This document shows positions 34,847-42,505 of a stretch of DNA of 64,000 bases, piece after piece. Origin of the DNA: an uncultured Draconibacterium sp. GTDB lineage: Bacteria; Bacteroidota; Bacteroidia; Bacteroidales; Prolixibacteraceae. The stretch spans positions 1,916,501-1,980,500 of the forward strand of contig NZ_OY781884.1 of NCBI RefSeq assembly GCF_963677155.1, read 5' to 3'. Both the position numbers and the translations under genes were made by a program. Numbering within the stretch: the stretch's first letter is position 1; every line of letters begins with the position of its first letter. Below the pieces are notes generated by a model. It ran no database searches and was not told the origin of the DNA. It was given only the letters and a program-made list of their open reading frames with translations.

Positions 34847-36175
34847 AATTCGAACACGTTTTATCCGAATATCTTCAAGCGGACGCCAACGCCTGTCGGT
34901 TTCTACCTGAACGATCTTATCGACCACATCCATTCCTGAAGTTACCTGCCCAAAAATGGTATAACTGCCATCAAGGTGGGGTGCGCCGCCTATGGTTTTA
35001 TAAACCTGCCTTTGTTCGGCCGAAAACTTGTAATTGTTGATTTCTTCCAACTCGTCCAGTCCTTTATCAAAATATTTTCGCCCCGAAACGATGTAAAACT
35101 GCGAACCGTCGGAACGTTGACGCTGATTTTCGGTATCCGGTTTTCGTGGCGAACCAATCATTCCACGCTTATGATACAAACCGGGAACAATATGCGCAGG
35201 AATAGTGTAGCCCGGGCCTTTCCACCCCACATTTGCCCCAGGCACTGCATAACGCGTATCAGCGGCTCCACTCTGTATGCCAAAATCTGCAATCACACGG
35301 TGAATCAATAAACTATCGAAATAATGCTCCTTGGCCAGACGGATAAAATTATCTCGGTATTCGGGTGTTTCATTAAAAAGTTTTATGGAAATGTTTCCGT
35401 AATCGGTTTCCAAAACAAGCCCTTTTATTTTGCGATTTTCAGCAGCAATCTTTTCGTTCGATGTATTTTTTAGCATCTCCAAAGGCTCAGGAGTTTCGCT
35501 TTTCTTTCGCAGCATAGCTACAATAAATTCTGCCGGAATGGCAAAACTCTGTTGCTCAAAATTAACAGTACCGGAATATACCACGCCAATCGCTTTCCCG
35601 GTCGACACAAAAATTGGCGCACCAAACTGCGATGTCCGAATCTTATTGGTGATGCGATACAACCTCGTCCCCCTGATATTGGCAAGGTTCAAAACCTTCC
35701 CCGTAAAAAGTTGCAGGGTTTTCCCGGTTTTTGGTGCCACATAAAACGATTTGGCAAAATTGGGTAAAGTGTCTTTTTGCAAAGCAATGGCTTCGCGGCT
35801 GATACTGTCAACTTTCAATATAATCAGGTCGTTTATACGATCGAAAGCCACAAAACTACGTGCGGTGTATTTTCTATTCTCATCAAATGGCTGAACTTTT
35901 ACATTGGTGGCCTGATTGACAAGGGAATATTTAGTAACCAGCAAATCTTCACCAACAAAAAATCCCTGCCCCGATTCCAGTATCCGGTCACCATCGTATG
36001 AATCAATTTTTGCAATCGAGCGCATTAACTGATTCCAGATATCCTGTTTTTCATCTGCAGCAGCGTCTGGTTTTAATGTTGTTTTCTCCTGCTGTGTCGT
36101 TTCCTTCTTTTCTTTATTTCCACATGAGCTAAAAAGAACCACAGCAAGTACTATAAAAAGAATTTGTTTTGCCAT
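34838..36175 (-). CDS. Lipoprotein with degenerate HtrA-like protease domain fused to a cyclophilin
   Basis: This 445-residue protein has lipobox LFSSC (Cys18). Residues 62-225 follow the HtrA/trypsin fold: SGQGFFVGEDLLVTKYSLV, NDLIILKVD, SQFGAPIFVSTGKAIGVVYS. The catalytic His is replaced by Ser84 (TKYS against TNxH) and the nucleophile by Phe184 (QFGAP against NSGGP). Only Asp116 remains, so protease activity is not expected. Residues 252-445 form a cyclophilin domain (IHRVIADFGIQSGAAD, GSQFYIVSGR, LDGSYTIFGQV). It lies downstream of two more cyclophilin genes in one operon. Confidence 0.8.
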   Translation of the reverse strand: MAKQILFIVLAVVLFSSCGNKEKKETTQQEKTTLKPDAAADEKQDIWNQLMRSIAKIDSYDGDRILESGQGFFVGEDLLVTKYSLVNQATNVKVQPFDENRKYTARSFVAFDRINDLIILKVDSISREAIALQKDTLPNFAKSFYVAPKTGKTLQLFTGKVLNLANIRGTRLYRITNKIRTSQFGAPIFVSTGKAIGVVYSGTVNFEQQSFAIPAEFIVAMLRKKSETPEPLEMLKNTSNEKIAAENRKIKGLVLETDYGNISIKLFNETPEYRDNFIRLAKEHYFDSLLIHRVIADFGIQSGAADTRYAVPGANVGWKGPGYTIPAHIVPGLYHKRGMIGSPRKPDTENQRQRSDGSQFYIVSGRKYFDKGLDELEEINNYKFSAEQRQVYKTIGGAPHLDGSYTIFGQVTSGMDVVDKIVQVETDRRWRPLEDIRIKRVRILK

Positions 36176-36179
36176 AACA

Positions 36180-36989
36180 CTACTTAATCACATTCACTTT
36201 GATTTTTACATCATTGTAAGGCCGGTTATTGCTATCGGTTTTTAGAGCTGCAATTTTATCAATAACATCAAAACCCGAAATGCATTCGCCAAAGATTGTG
36301 TATTTCCCATCCAGTTCGGGATAACCGCCAACTGTAGTATACGCTTCGCGCTGGGCATCAGAAAATTCAAGCGTATTGAGATCCAAATTGTAATCGGTTT
36401 CAATATCGGCTTTTATTTCGCCGGCAAGCTCCCTGAATTCTTTTACCTTCTTCTCTTCTTTTAACTTCTTCAGCTGCTCCCGAACTTCGGGCGTCATATA
36501 CTTCTCCACAATTTTTTTCCGGATAGGAACATTCACAGCCATTTCCATAGTATCCAAAGCACCACTGGTATGCACGCTTCCTTTTACAATAAAAAACTGC
36601 GAAATATCCGATTGCTTAAACGGATTTACCTCGTCGGGCTGACGGGGCGCACAAAGCGATCCCTTTTTATGAAAATAATGCTTCAGAATTTCATCGTCAA
36701 CGGTTTTATCCGGGTCGCCATAACCAATTCGTTTCCCCGGAGGTGCGTTCCGCGAGCTTTTTGAACCTCCTTGAATCAGGAAATCCTCAATAACACGGTA
36801 AAACAAAGTGCCATCGTAATAACCTTCGTTAGCCAATTCGATAAAAGCGTTTCGGTGTTTTGGCGTGTCGTCGTAAAGCATAAAACGCATGTCTCCGTAA
36901 TTTGTCGAAATTTCAATAATATGCGATTGCGCAGAAGCTGAGACAGCTAATAAACAAACAAATACAATTAATAATCCGGTTCTAAGCAT
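36180..36989 (-). CDS. Secreted cyclophilin-type peptidyl-prolyl isomerase
   Basis: This 269-residue protein has the signal peptide MLRTGLLIVFVCLLAVSASAQ. The cyclophilin core shows FYRVIEDFLIQGG (catalytic Arg) and DISQFFIVKGSVH. A helical insert of about 70 residues is rich in Lys and Glu (EQLKKLKEEKKVKEF), and the core ends with YTTVGGYPELDGKYTIFGECISGFDVIDKI. The insert between core strands is shared with the next gene. It is likely a periplasmic proline isomerase or chaperone. Confidence 0.9.
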   Translation of the reverse strand: MLRTGLLIVFVCLLAVSASAQSHIIEISTNYGDMRFMLYDDTPKHRNAFIELANEGYYDGTLFYRVIEDFLIQGGSKSSRNAPPGKRIGYGDPDKTVDDEILKHYFHKKGSLCAPRQPDEVNPFKQSDISQFFIVKGSVHTSGALDTMEMAVNVPIRKKIVEKYMTPEVREQLKKLKEEKKVKEFRELAGEIKADIETDYNLDLNTLEFSDAQREAYTTVGGYPELDGKYTIFGECISGFDVIDKIAALKTDSNNRPYNDVKIKVNVIK

Positions 36990-36992
36990 AAA

Positions 36993-37811
36993 CTATTTTG
37001 TGCGTTTTACTTCCATTTTAATATCCAATTTCGGACGATCATACTGATCCGTTTCAACGGCTGCAATCTTATCCAAAACATCCAGTCCCTCAACAACCTC
37101 GCCAAAAACAGTGTACTCTCCATCTAACGAAGGATAACCTCCAATGGTGGTATATGCCTCGCGCTGCTCGTCGGTAAACGAAAATTTGGGCTGATTAGTC
37201 CAGGCACTATCAGCAGCTGCACGTAGCTCTGCAACAAAAATATTAAACCCATCCTGATCATTATTTTTTCGGTATTCGTCTAACTTCGGTTTTGCTTCGG
37301 CAAATTTTTCCTGCAAAAATTCATTTTTGGCGCGGCTGTTCAACATCATTTCCATAGTATCAAGTTTTCCGGGTGTAAAAACCTCGCCCTGCACAATATA
37401 AAACTGCGAGCCGCTTGATCGTTTTTCAGGATTCGAAGAGCCGCCTCGACGTGCTGCCGCTAACGCTCCTTTTTTATGAAAATGTTGCGGAAGGATTTCT
37501 GCCGGAATAGTATATCCCGGATTTCCAGCCCCCAAACGGGCGCCGGGCGCTGCATCTTTCGAGTCGGGATCGCCTCCCTGAATCATAAAGTTTTCCATTA
37601 CCCGGTGAAAAAGCAATCCATCGTAATAACCTTCATCAATTAGTTTTAGAAAGTTCTTTTTGTGCTCCGGCGTATCGTCATACAGCTTCAATTTTATTTC
37701 GCCAAAATCGGTTGAAATAACAACCAACTCCTGCTCTTTGCTCTGTTTGGCATTGCTACACGAAATTCCTGCTCCCACAAAAGCAATTAATAGTAAAACA
37801 ATTAATTTCAT
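36993..37811 (-). CDS. Lipoprotein cyclophilin-type peptidyl-prolyl isomerase
   Basis: The ATG at 37811 is chosen because it gives a lipoprotein signal (MKLIVLLLIAFVGAGISCSN, Cys19); an upstream frame to 37904 would bury it. The 272-residue product has the best conserved cyclophilin core of the three: FHRVMENFMIQGGDPDSKDAAPGARLG, SSGSQFYIVQG and YTIPAEI. It carries the same helical insert as its neighbour and a late GGYPSLDGEYTVFGEVVEGLDVLDKIA. It is the first gene of the three-gene run. Confidence 0.92.
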   Translation of the reverse strand: MKLIVLLLIAFVGAGISCSNAKQSKEQELVVISTDFGEIKLKLYDDTPEHKKNFLKLIDEGYYDGLLFHRVMENFMIQGGDPDSKDAAPGARLGAGNPGYTIPAEILPQHFHKKGALAAARRGGSSNPEKRSSGSQFYIVQGEVFTPGKLDTMEMMLNSRAKNEFLQEKFAEAKPKLDEYRKNNDQDGFNIFVAELRAAADSAWTNQPKFSFTDEQREAYTTIGGYPSLDGEYTVFGEVVEGLDVLDKIAAVETDQYDRPKLDIKMEVKRTK

Positions 37812-37957
37812 TCGTTTATTATGGTCAATTCTCAATGGTAACTCACAGAACTCGCTAATAATCCTCTTCCATTGTGTAAAATTCTTACATGCTCGCTTCC
37901 TCATTCCTATATAATTTCCTTATTTTGACATTCTAAAATTCCCGTAAAGATAAAAAG

Positions 37958-38860
37958 ATGATAAACATACACTCCTGGCTTCTTTTAATGTTCGTGTTTT
38001 TTTCATGTACAGCACCCGAAAAAGAGATAGACAAGCCAACTGCACAATTAAAAGCCGAAAAATATATTCCTGAAGTGGCAGATAAATTAGACGAATTATC
38101 AGGATTAATGATTTTCAATGATCATTTTTGGGGATTTAACGACAGCGGAGGCAAAAACGAATTATATGGATTTAATAAATCGGGCAAAATAGAATACGAA
38201 ATTGAGCTTAACGATGCCAAAAACAAGGATTGGGAATCGATTACACAAACCGATAAATACATTTTTGTAGGCGATTTTGGGAACAACATGGGCAACCGCG
38301 ATAACCTGCTCATTTACAGAATCGACAAAAAAGATCTTTCGGAAAAAGCAGAACAAAAAATTGATACCAAAAAAATTAAATTAAAATATGCCCTACAGGA
38401 TAACTTCTCGTATTTAAAAAAAACCACGCCGTACGATTGTGAAGCTATGGTAGCCTTTAAAGACAAACTGTACCTTTTTAGTAAAAACTGGCGCGACGAA
38501 ACTACCTGGCAGTACAATGTGCCCACAAAAAAAGGCGAGTACGAAATAACCCCAACCGATACTTTTAATGTAAAGTGCCTGGTTACGGGAGCCGATATCA
38601 GCCCCGATAATAAAACACTGGCGCTTGTGGGTTACGAAAATTACCGCTCGTTCATCTGGTTATTTTCCGACTTTCCGGGAGATCGCTTTTTTGAAGGTAA
38701 AAGCCAACAAATTAAACTAGAAGGTATTGACGGTGCCCAAACAGAAGGAATATCTTTTTTAAACAACGACAGTATTTTGGTTTCGTGCGAAAAAACCAAG
38801 AGCTACAACCAACAGGTTTTTCTTTTCGATTTAAATAAACTCAACAATGGAACACATTAG
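37958..38860 (+). CDS. Lipoprotein with beta-propeller-like repeats
   Basis: This 300-residue lipoprotein has lipobox VFFSC (Cys17). The sequence contains repeated strand units such as LDELSGLMIFNDHFWGFNDSGG, KDWESITQTDKYIFVGDFGNN, YDCEAMVAFKDKLYLFSKNW and GADISPDNKTLALVGY. This is the pattern of SdiA-regulated or esterase-like propeller proteins. The role is unknown. The acetyltransferase gene begins 14 bases before its stop. Confidence 0.7.
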   Translation: MINIHSWLLLMFVFFSCTAPEKEIDKPTAQLKAEKYIPEVADKLDELSGLMIFNDHFWGFNDSGGKNELYGFNKSGKIEYEIELNDAKNKDWESITQTDKYIFVGDFGNNMGNRDNLLIYRIDKKDLSEKAEQKIDTKKIKLKYALQDNFSYLKKTTPYDCEAMVAFKDKLYLFSKNWRDETTWQYNVPTKKGEYEITPTDTFNVKCLVTGADISPDNKTLALVGYENYRSFIWLFSDFPGDRFFEGKSQQIKLEGIDGAQTEGISFLNNDSILVSCEKTKSYNQQVFLFDLNKLNNGTH

Positions 38861-39386
38861 GATAAACCACAAAATCAGGCTCGAACTGATTAACTCGTCG
38901 ATGGCCGAAATTGTATTTCAAACCATTGACCGCGATCGCGAATACCTGAAAAAGTGGCTCCCGTTTGTGCAGTACACCAGCAAAGTTGAAGATACGCAGG
39001 CTTTTATAACCAGCATCACCGGCAGCGATAACAAAAGCGACCTGGTTTACACCATATGGTACAATGAGGAATTTGCCGGACTGATTGGTTTTAAGGACTC
39101 CGATTGGGGGAACCGGAAAACCGAACTCGGTTATTGGCTGGCCGAAAAAATGCAGGGAAAAGGAATTATAACCACTTGTGTTGAAAAACTTGTTCGTTTT
39201 GCTTTTCAGAAACAAAAAATGAACCGCATACAGATTAAAGTGGCGGAAGAAAATTTACAGAGTGAGAAAATTCCACTAAAACTGGGATTTGTATACGAAG
39301 GCACTGAACGTCAAGGGGAACACCACAGCACCGGTTATGTGAATCTTAGAATTTACAGCAAGCTCAAACACGAAATCGCAGATTAG
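38847..39386 (+). CDS. GNAT N-acetyltransferase (RimJ/RimL type)
   Basis: This 179-residue protein begins IRINHKIRLELINSSMAEIVFQTIDRDREYLKKWLPF and has the acetyl-CoA-binding region TELGYWLAEKMQGKGIITTCVEKLVRFAF. It ends IKVAEENLQSEKIPLKLGFVYEGT. This is the pattern of ribosomal-protein or small-substrate N-acetyltransferases. The 14-base overlap with the lipoprotein gene indicates coupled translation. The substrate is not known. Confidence 0.88.
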   Translation: MEHIRINHKIRLELINSSMAEIVFQTIDRDREYLKKWLPFVQYTSKVEDTQAFITSITGSDNKSDLVYTIWYNEEFAGLIGFKDSDWGNRKTELGYWLAEKMQGKGIITTCVEKLVRFAFQKQKMNRIQIKVAEENLQSEKIPLKLGFVYEGTERQGEHHSTGYVNLRIYSKLKHEIAD

Positions 39387-39485
39387 TTGCAACTTTTACC
39401 AGTTTTTCATGTCGGTATTAATGTAAAACAATGGTTATAATGCAGTTTGTTAGCCATAAAGTACTACTAACTCATTGATAATTTA

Positions 39486-39493
39486 TATATTTG
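39486..39493 (+). promoter_or_regulatory. Candidate promoter -7 element of the ACP-like gene
   Basis: TATATTTG fits TAnnTTTG and stands 38 bases upstream of the ATG at 39532. Confidence 0.5.
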
Positions 39494-39531
39494 ACCCGGA
39501 AATTCATTTGTTCGAATTTTAAACAATAACA

Positions 39532-39798
39532 ATGGAAACAGAAACATTTACAGAAAAGTCGCTACGAAGAAACCTCTACCGGGTGTTGCGTAAAACAGGT
39601 GTTAACAGAGATAACATTTGTTTAACCGCCTCGTTTTATGAGGATCTGAATTTCGACAACATTGACTGGACTATTTTTATTCACTATTTAGAACGCATCT
39701 TCAACATACGGATAAATGATGAGGAACTAAATAGTTTTTCGAATGTGAACGATACGCTCCTGTACTTACGAGGAGAATTGGTTTATTCGAGTAATTAG
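39532..39798 (+). CDS. Acyl-carrier-protein-like small protein lacking the carrier serine
   Basis: This 88-residue protein aligns with the ACP helix pattern. FYEDLNFDNIDWTIFIHYLERIFNIRINDEELNSFSNVNDTLLYL corresponds to the ACP stretch from EDLGADSLD onward. The serine that receives phosphopantetheine is Asn43 here (FDNID), so it should not carry an acyl group. It stands alone with its own promoter and terminator, not next to fatty-acid or polyketide genes. A structural or regulatory role is possible but not shown. Confidence 0.6.
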   Translation: METETFTEKSLRRNLYRVLRKTGVNRDNICLTASFYEDLNFDNIDWTIFIHYLERIFNIRINDEELNSFSNVNDTLLYLRGELVYSSN

Positions 39799-39816
39799 GC
39801 ATTAGAAACAGAAATG

Positions 39817-39853
39817 AAAAAAAAGGGATTCAATAGATTTGAGTCCCTTTTTT
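39817..39853 (+). terminator. Rho-independent terminator after the ACP-like gene
   Basis: AAAAAAGGGA...TCCCTTTTTT with an interior TTC/GAG pair and an A/T-rich loop forms a stem ending in a T run, 19 bases after the stop. Confidence 0.8.
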
Positions 39854-39914
39854 ATTTGAACTTTTCAGATGAAAGTTTGTATCTTATACAACAAAATTTA
39901 AATGACCAAACAAA

Positions 39915-40730
39915 ATGGAAGAAGTAAACAGTTTATCCGAAAAACTTTATGGTTTAGTAATGACCTATGGCCCCAAATTAATCGGGGCAATCATTACTCT
40001 AATTATTGGCTTGTGGGTTATCTCTATTCTAAGAGGTGCGATACGTAGACGTTTTGAAAAACAAGATGTGGATCCCTCTCTTCGAGGCTTTCTAAACAGC
40101 CTGCTTGGAATTGGTTTAAAAGCCATGCTTTGGATCGCCGTTATTGGAATGATGGGCGTTCAGATGACCTCATTTGTTGCTATTTTAGGTGCTGCAGGTT
40201 TGGCCGTGGGAATGGCATTATCCGGCACCTTACAAAATTTTGCCGGAGGAGTAATGATTCTCATTTTTAAACCATTTAAAGTAGGAAACTATATAAGTGC
40301 ACAGGGGCACTCGGGCACTGTAAACGAAATTCAGATTTTTAACACCATCCTGAAAACGCCGGATAATAAAACCATAATCATTCCGAATGGAGGATTGGCA
40401 ACCGGTTCCATGATTAATTTCTCTGCCGAAGCAAAACGCCGTGTTGACTTTACTTTTGGTATTGCCTATGGCGATGACGTGGATAAAGCGAAGGAAGTTT
40501 TAATGAAATTGATAAAGGCTGACGAAAGAATAATTAACGACCCGGCCGAACCTTTTATTGCAGTTAGCGAACTGGCCGACAGCTCAGTAAATCTAGTAGT
40601 TCGTGTATGGGCCGAAGCTGCCAATTACTGGGGAATTTATTTCGATCTTCATGAAAAAGTTTACAAAACATTCGAAAAGGAAGGTCTCAATATTCCTTTC
40701 CCGCAAATGGATGTACATGTACAGAAATAA
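39915..40730 (+). CDS. MscS-family mechanosensitive channel
   Basis: This 271-residue protein has three membrane segments (residues 17-37, 64-85 and 87-112). The pore helix region is AILGAAGLAVGMALSGTLQNFAGGVMILIFKPF, followed by the beta domain GNYISAQGHSGTVNEIQIFNTILKTPDNKTIIIPNG. This is the small-conductance channel type that releases solutes on osmotic downshock. A shared terminator follows. Confidence 0.95.
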   Translation: MEEVNSLSEKLYGLVMTYGPKLIGAIITLIIGLWVISILRGAIRRRFEKQDVDPSLRGFLNSLLGIGLKAMLWIAVIGMMGVQMTSFVAILGAAGLAVGMALSGTLQNFAGGVMILIFKPFKVGNYISAQGHSGTVNEIQIFNTILKTPDNKTIIIPNGGLATGSMINFSAEAKRRVDFTFGIAYGDDVDKAKEVLMKLIKADERIINDPAEPFIAVSELADSSVNLVVRVWAEAANYWGIYFDLHEKVYKTFEKEGLNIPFPQMDVHVQK

Positions 40731-40751
40731 AAAAAATTATATGCTACAAAG

Positions 40752-40780
40752 AAAAAGGCGCTCAATCAAGCGCCTTTTTT
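40752..40780. terminator. Bidirectional terminator between mscS and the ECF remnant
   Basis: AAAAAGGCGCT-CAATCA-AGCGCCTTTTTT is a perfect stem with T runs on both strands. It serves the mscS gene (plus) and overlaps the end of the minus-strand gene at 40762. Confidence 0.85.
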
Positions 40781-41124
40781 GTTTTTATCTTAATTACAGT
40801 TTTACCTCCGTCATTGGTTTTCTCGATTTTTTCAACCTCATTATTTTTCAATAATTCCTTCACCTTGTCGCTTTTTACCTTTTTACCATCAATGTAATAA
40901 ACCGCATTGGTGTCGCCGGGGGTGGAAAGGAAAATCGGCTGTCGCCCATATTTCTCCGCCAGTTCGCGCTGCCTCTCAAACCTCTCGCGTTGTTTCTCGA
41001 ATTGCAGTTGCGCCTGTTGTTCAACATCGCATGTTTCTTCTTCATTTTTCAGAATACGAAACAACATCGGGTACAGCTTTACCGAATATGGAATCACCGT
41101 ATTTTTAAACTCTTCAGTGGTCAT
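40762..41124 (-). CDS. Chimeric remnant: ECF sigma factor start joined to an unrelated tail
   Basis: Residues 1-36 (MTTEEFKNTVIPYSVKLYPM, then LFRILKNEEETCDVEQ) match the beginning of an ECF sigma-70 factor, region 2. The expected continuation (DVVQE-x-FLKLW and regions 2.4 and 4) is absent. The frame passes into a coiled segment FEKQRERFERQRELAEKYG and then YYIDGKKVKSDKVKELLKNNEVEKIEKTNDGGKTVIKIKTKK, which resembles tails of secreted or anti-sigma-linked proteins. A CGTC-type ECF promoter (ACTCGTCCAATATAACAG before the ATG) remains. It probably arose by an in-frame deletion; whether it is expressed is unknown. Confidence 0.5.
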   Translation of the reverse strand: MTTEEFKNTVIPYSVKLYPMLFRILKNEEETCDVEQQAQLQFEKQRERFERQRELAEKYGRQPIFLSTPGDTNAVYYIDGKKVKSDKVKELLKNNEVEKIEKTNDGGKTVIKIKTKKALD

Positions 41125-41344
41125 CTGTTATATTGGACGAGTTGCTTTCAGTTTTATAACAAACATTCTCAGAAAAAACGTAAAACATTTCCCACAGCCT
41201 CTGCTAACCCCCTAGATATCAGGGATTCCTAAACTTTCATTTTTCAGACAGAATCCCTATGATCTGCAAGATATAATTCAAATCATTTCAATTCCAGCAA
41301 TCAAACGAGGTAGAAAAACTAATTTTGTTATTTTCGCGGCACCA
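41125..41344. promoter_or_regulatory. Intergenic region with an ECF-type promoter (minus) and an 8-bp inverted repeat
   Basis: Next to the minus-strand gene, CGTCC about 16 bases before its ATG resembles ECF -10 elements. At 41221-41258 AGGGATTC...GAATCCCT forms a perfect inverted repeat with a 22-base loop, about 85 bases upstream of mntP. No manganese riboswitch pattern was recognised. Confidence 0.35.
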
Positions 41345-41923
41345 ATGACTATCACAAAATTCATAACCTTTTTACTTCTCGGTATTGGCTTAAGTTTCGA
41401 TTCCTTTGCAGTTTCTGTGTCGTGTGGTTTGATGAAACGCGAGATCAAATTTAAACAAGCCACAATCGTTGCTGCGTCACTGGCATCTTTTCAGGCCACT
41501 CTCCCAGTTATTGGCTGGCTGGTAGGCGAAGCGCTAAAAAACCTGATTGCCTCGGTAGATCATTGGATCGCTTTTGGCTTATTGGGATTAATCGGCGGAA
41601 AAATGATTCTGGAAGGGATTAAAGAAAATGGAACACTCAACAACTTTGATCCCTTTAAAATTAGTGTATTAATTGGTCTTTCGGTAGCAACAAGCATTGA
41701 TGCATTGTTTGTTGGATTAAGTTTTGGATTCCTCAATATTCCCATATTATATCCGATCTTGGTTATTGGCTCAGTAACTTTTATTGCAGCCATGTTGGGC
41801 ATGCTGTTTGGGAAAAACATCTCGGCTAAAAGAAGTCACCAATCGCTTATTTTGGGAGGAATAATTTTAATTGTCATTGGGCTCAAAATATTGATAGAAC
41901 ATTTGCTACTTCACTCTTCCTGA
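41345..41923 (+). CDS. mntP: Manganese efflux pump MntP
   Basis: MntP exports Mn(II) across the inner membrane. The 192-residue protein has six hydrophobic segments. The repeated acidic motifs are LSFDSFAVSVSCGL near residue 20 and ATSIDALFVGLSFGF near residue 120, each with the Asp that binds metal in this family. The length is typical. The next gene on the same strand, queD, starts about 110 bases downstream and is probably separate. Confidence 0.92.
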   Translation: MTITKFITFLLLGIGLSFDSFAVSVSCGLMKREIKFKQATIVAASLASFQATLPVIGWLVGEALKNLIASVDHWIAFGLLGLIGGKMILEGIKENGTLNNFDPFKISVLIGLSVATSIDALFVGLSFGFLNIPILYPILVIGSVTFIAAMLGMLFGKNISAKRSHQSLILGGIILIVIGLKILIEHLLLHSS

Positions 41924-42031
41924 CGAATTTCATTTTCCCAAAAACTCTTTACAAAAAATTGCGTTATTTGGATCAGGAATACAATACGTCGGATAAAAAC
42001 CGTAATTTCACAACTTTAAATTTATACACAA

Positions 42032-42481
42032 ATGGCGAAGATTAGAGTTACCAAGAAATTCCATTTTGAAATGGGCCACGTACTGCACAATTACGATGGC
42101 TTGTGCCGCAATATTCACGGACACACTTACAACATGGAAGTGACTTTACTTGGTGAGATAAGGGAGGAGAAAGAACACCCGAAAGACGGGATGGTGATTG
42201 ACTTTGGAAAGCTAAAAAAACTGGTGAAAGACAAGATCGTAAATGTGTACGACCACAGCTTAGTGGTAAGCCAAATTTACGCCGACAAAAACCAGGAACA
42301 CCTGCTAAAAGCTACCGAACGGCTGATCGTTCACGATTTCCAGCCCACATCAGAAAATATGTGTGTATATTTTGCCAGCGTTCTTCAACAAGAACTGCCC
42401 CAAGATGTTTCTTTATATAGTATTCGCCTTTACGAAACAGCAACATCGTATGCCGAATGGTTTGCTGAAGACAATAAGTAA
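42032..42481 (+). CDS. queD: 6-carboxy-5,6,7,8-tetrahydropterin synthase (QueD)
   Basis: QueD converts dihydroneopterin triphosphate in queuosine (preQ0) synthesis. The 149-residue protein shows the zinc histidines in KKFHFEMGHVLHNYDGLCRNIHGHTYNMEV (catalytic Cys in GLCRNIHGH), DFGKLKKLVKD and YDHSLV, and ends RLYETATSYAEW. A 6-pyruvoyl-tetrahydropterin synthase role is a less likely alternative. It is followed by polA after 24 bases. Confidence 0.9.
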   Translation: MAKIRVTKKFHFEMGHVLHNYDGLCRNIHGHTYNMEVTLLGEIREEKEHPKDGMVIDFGKLKKLVKDKIVNVYDHSLVVSQIYADKNQEHLLKATERLIVHDFQPTSENMCVYFASVLQQELPQDVSLYSIRLYETATSYAEWFAEDNK

Positions 42482-42505
42482 TTTTGTATCCTGAAATCCA
42501 ACATT

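Noticed and set aside
41125-41344. Manganese (yybP-ykoY) riboswitch upstream of mntP
   Set aside because: The conserved loop sequences of that RNA were not found; only a simple inverted repeat is present.
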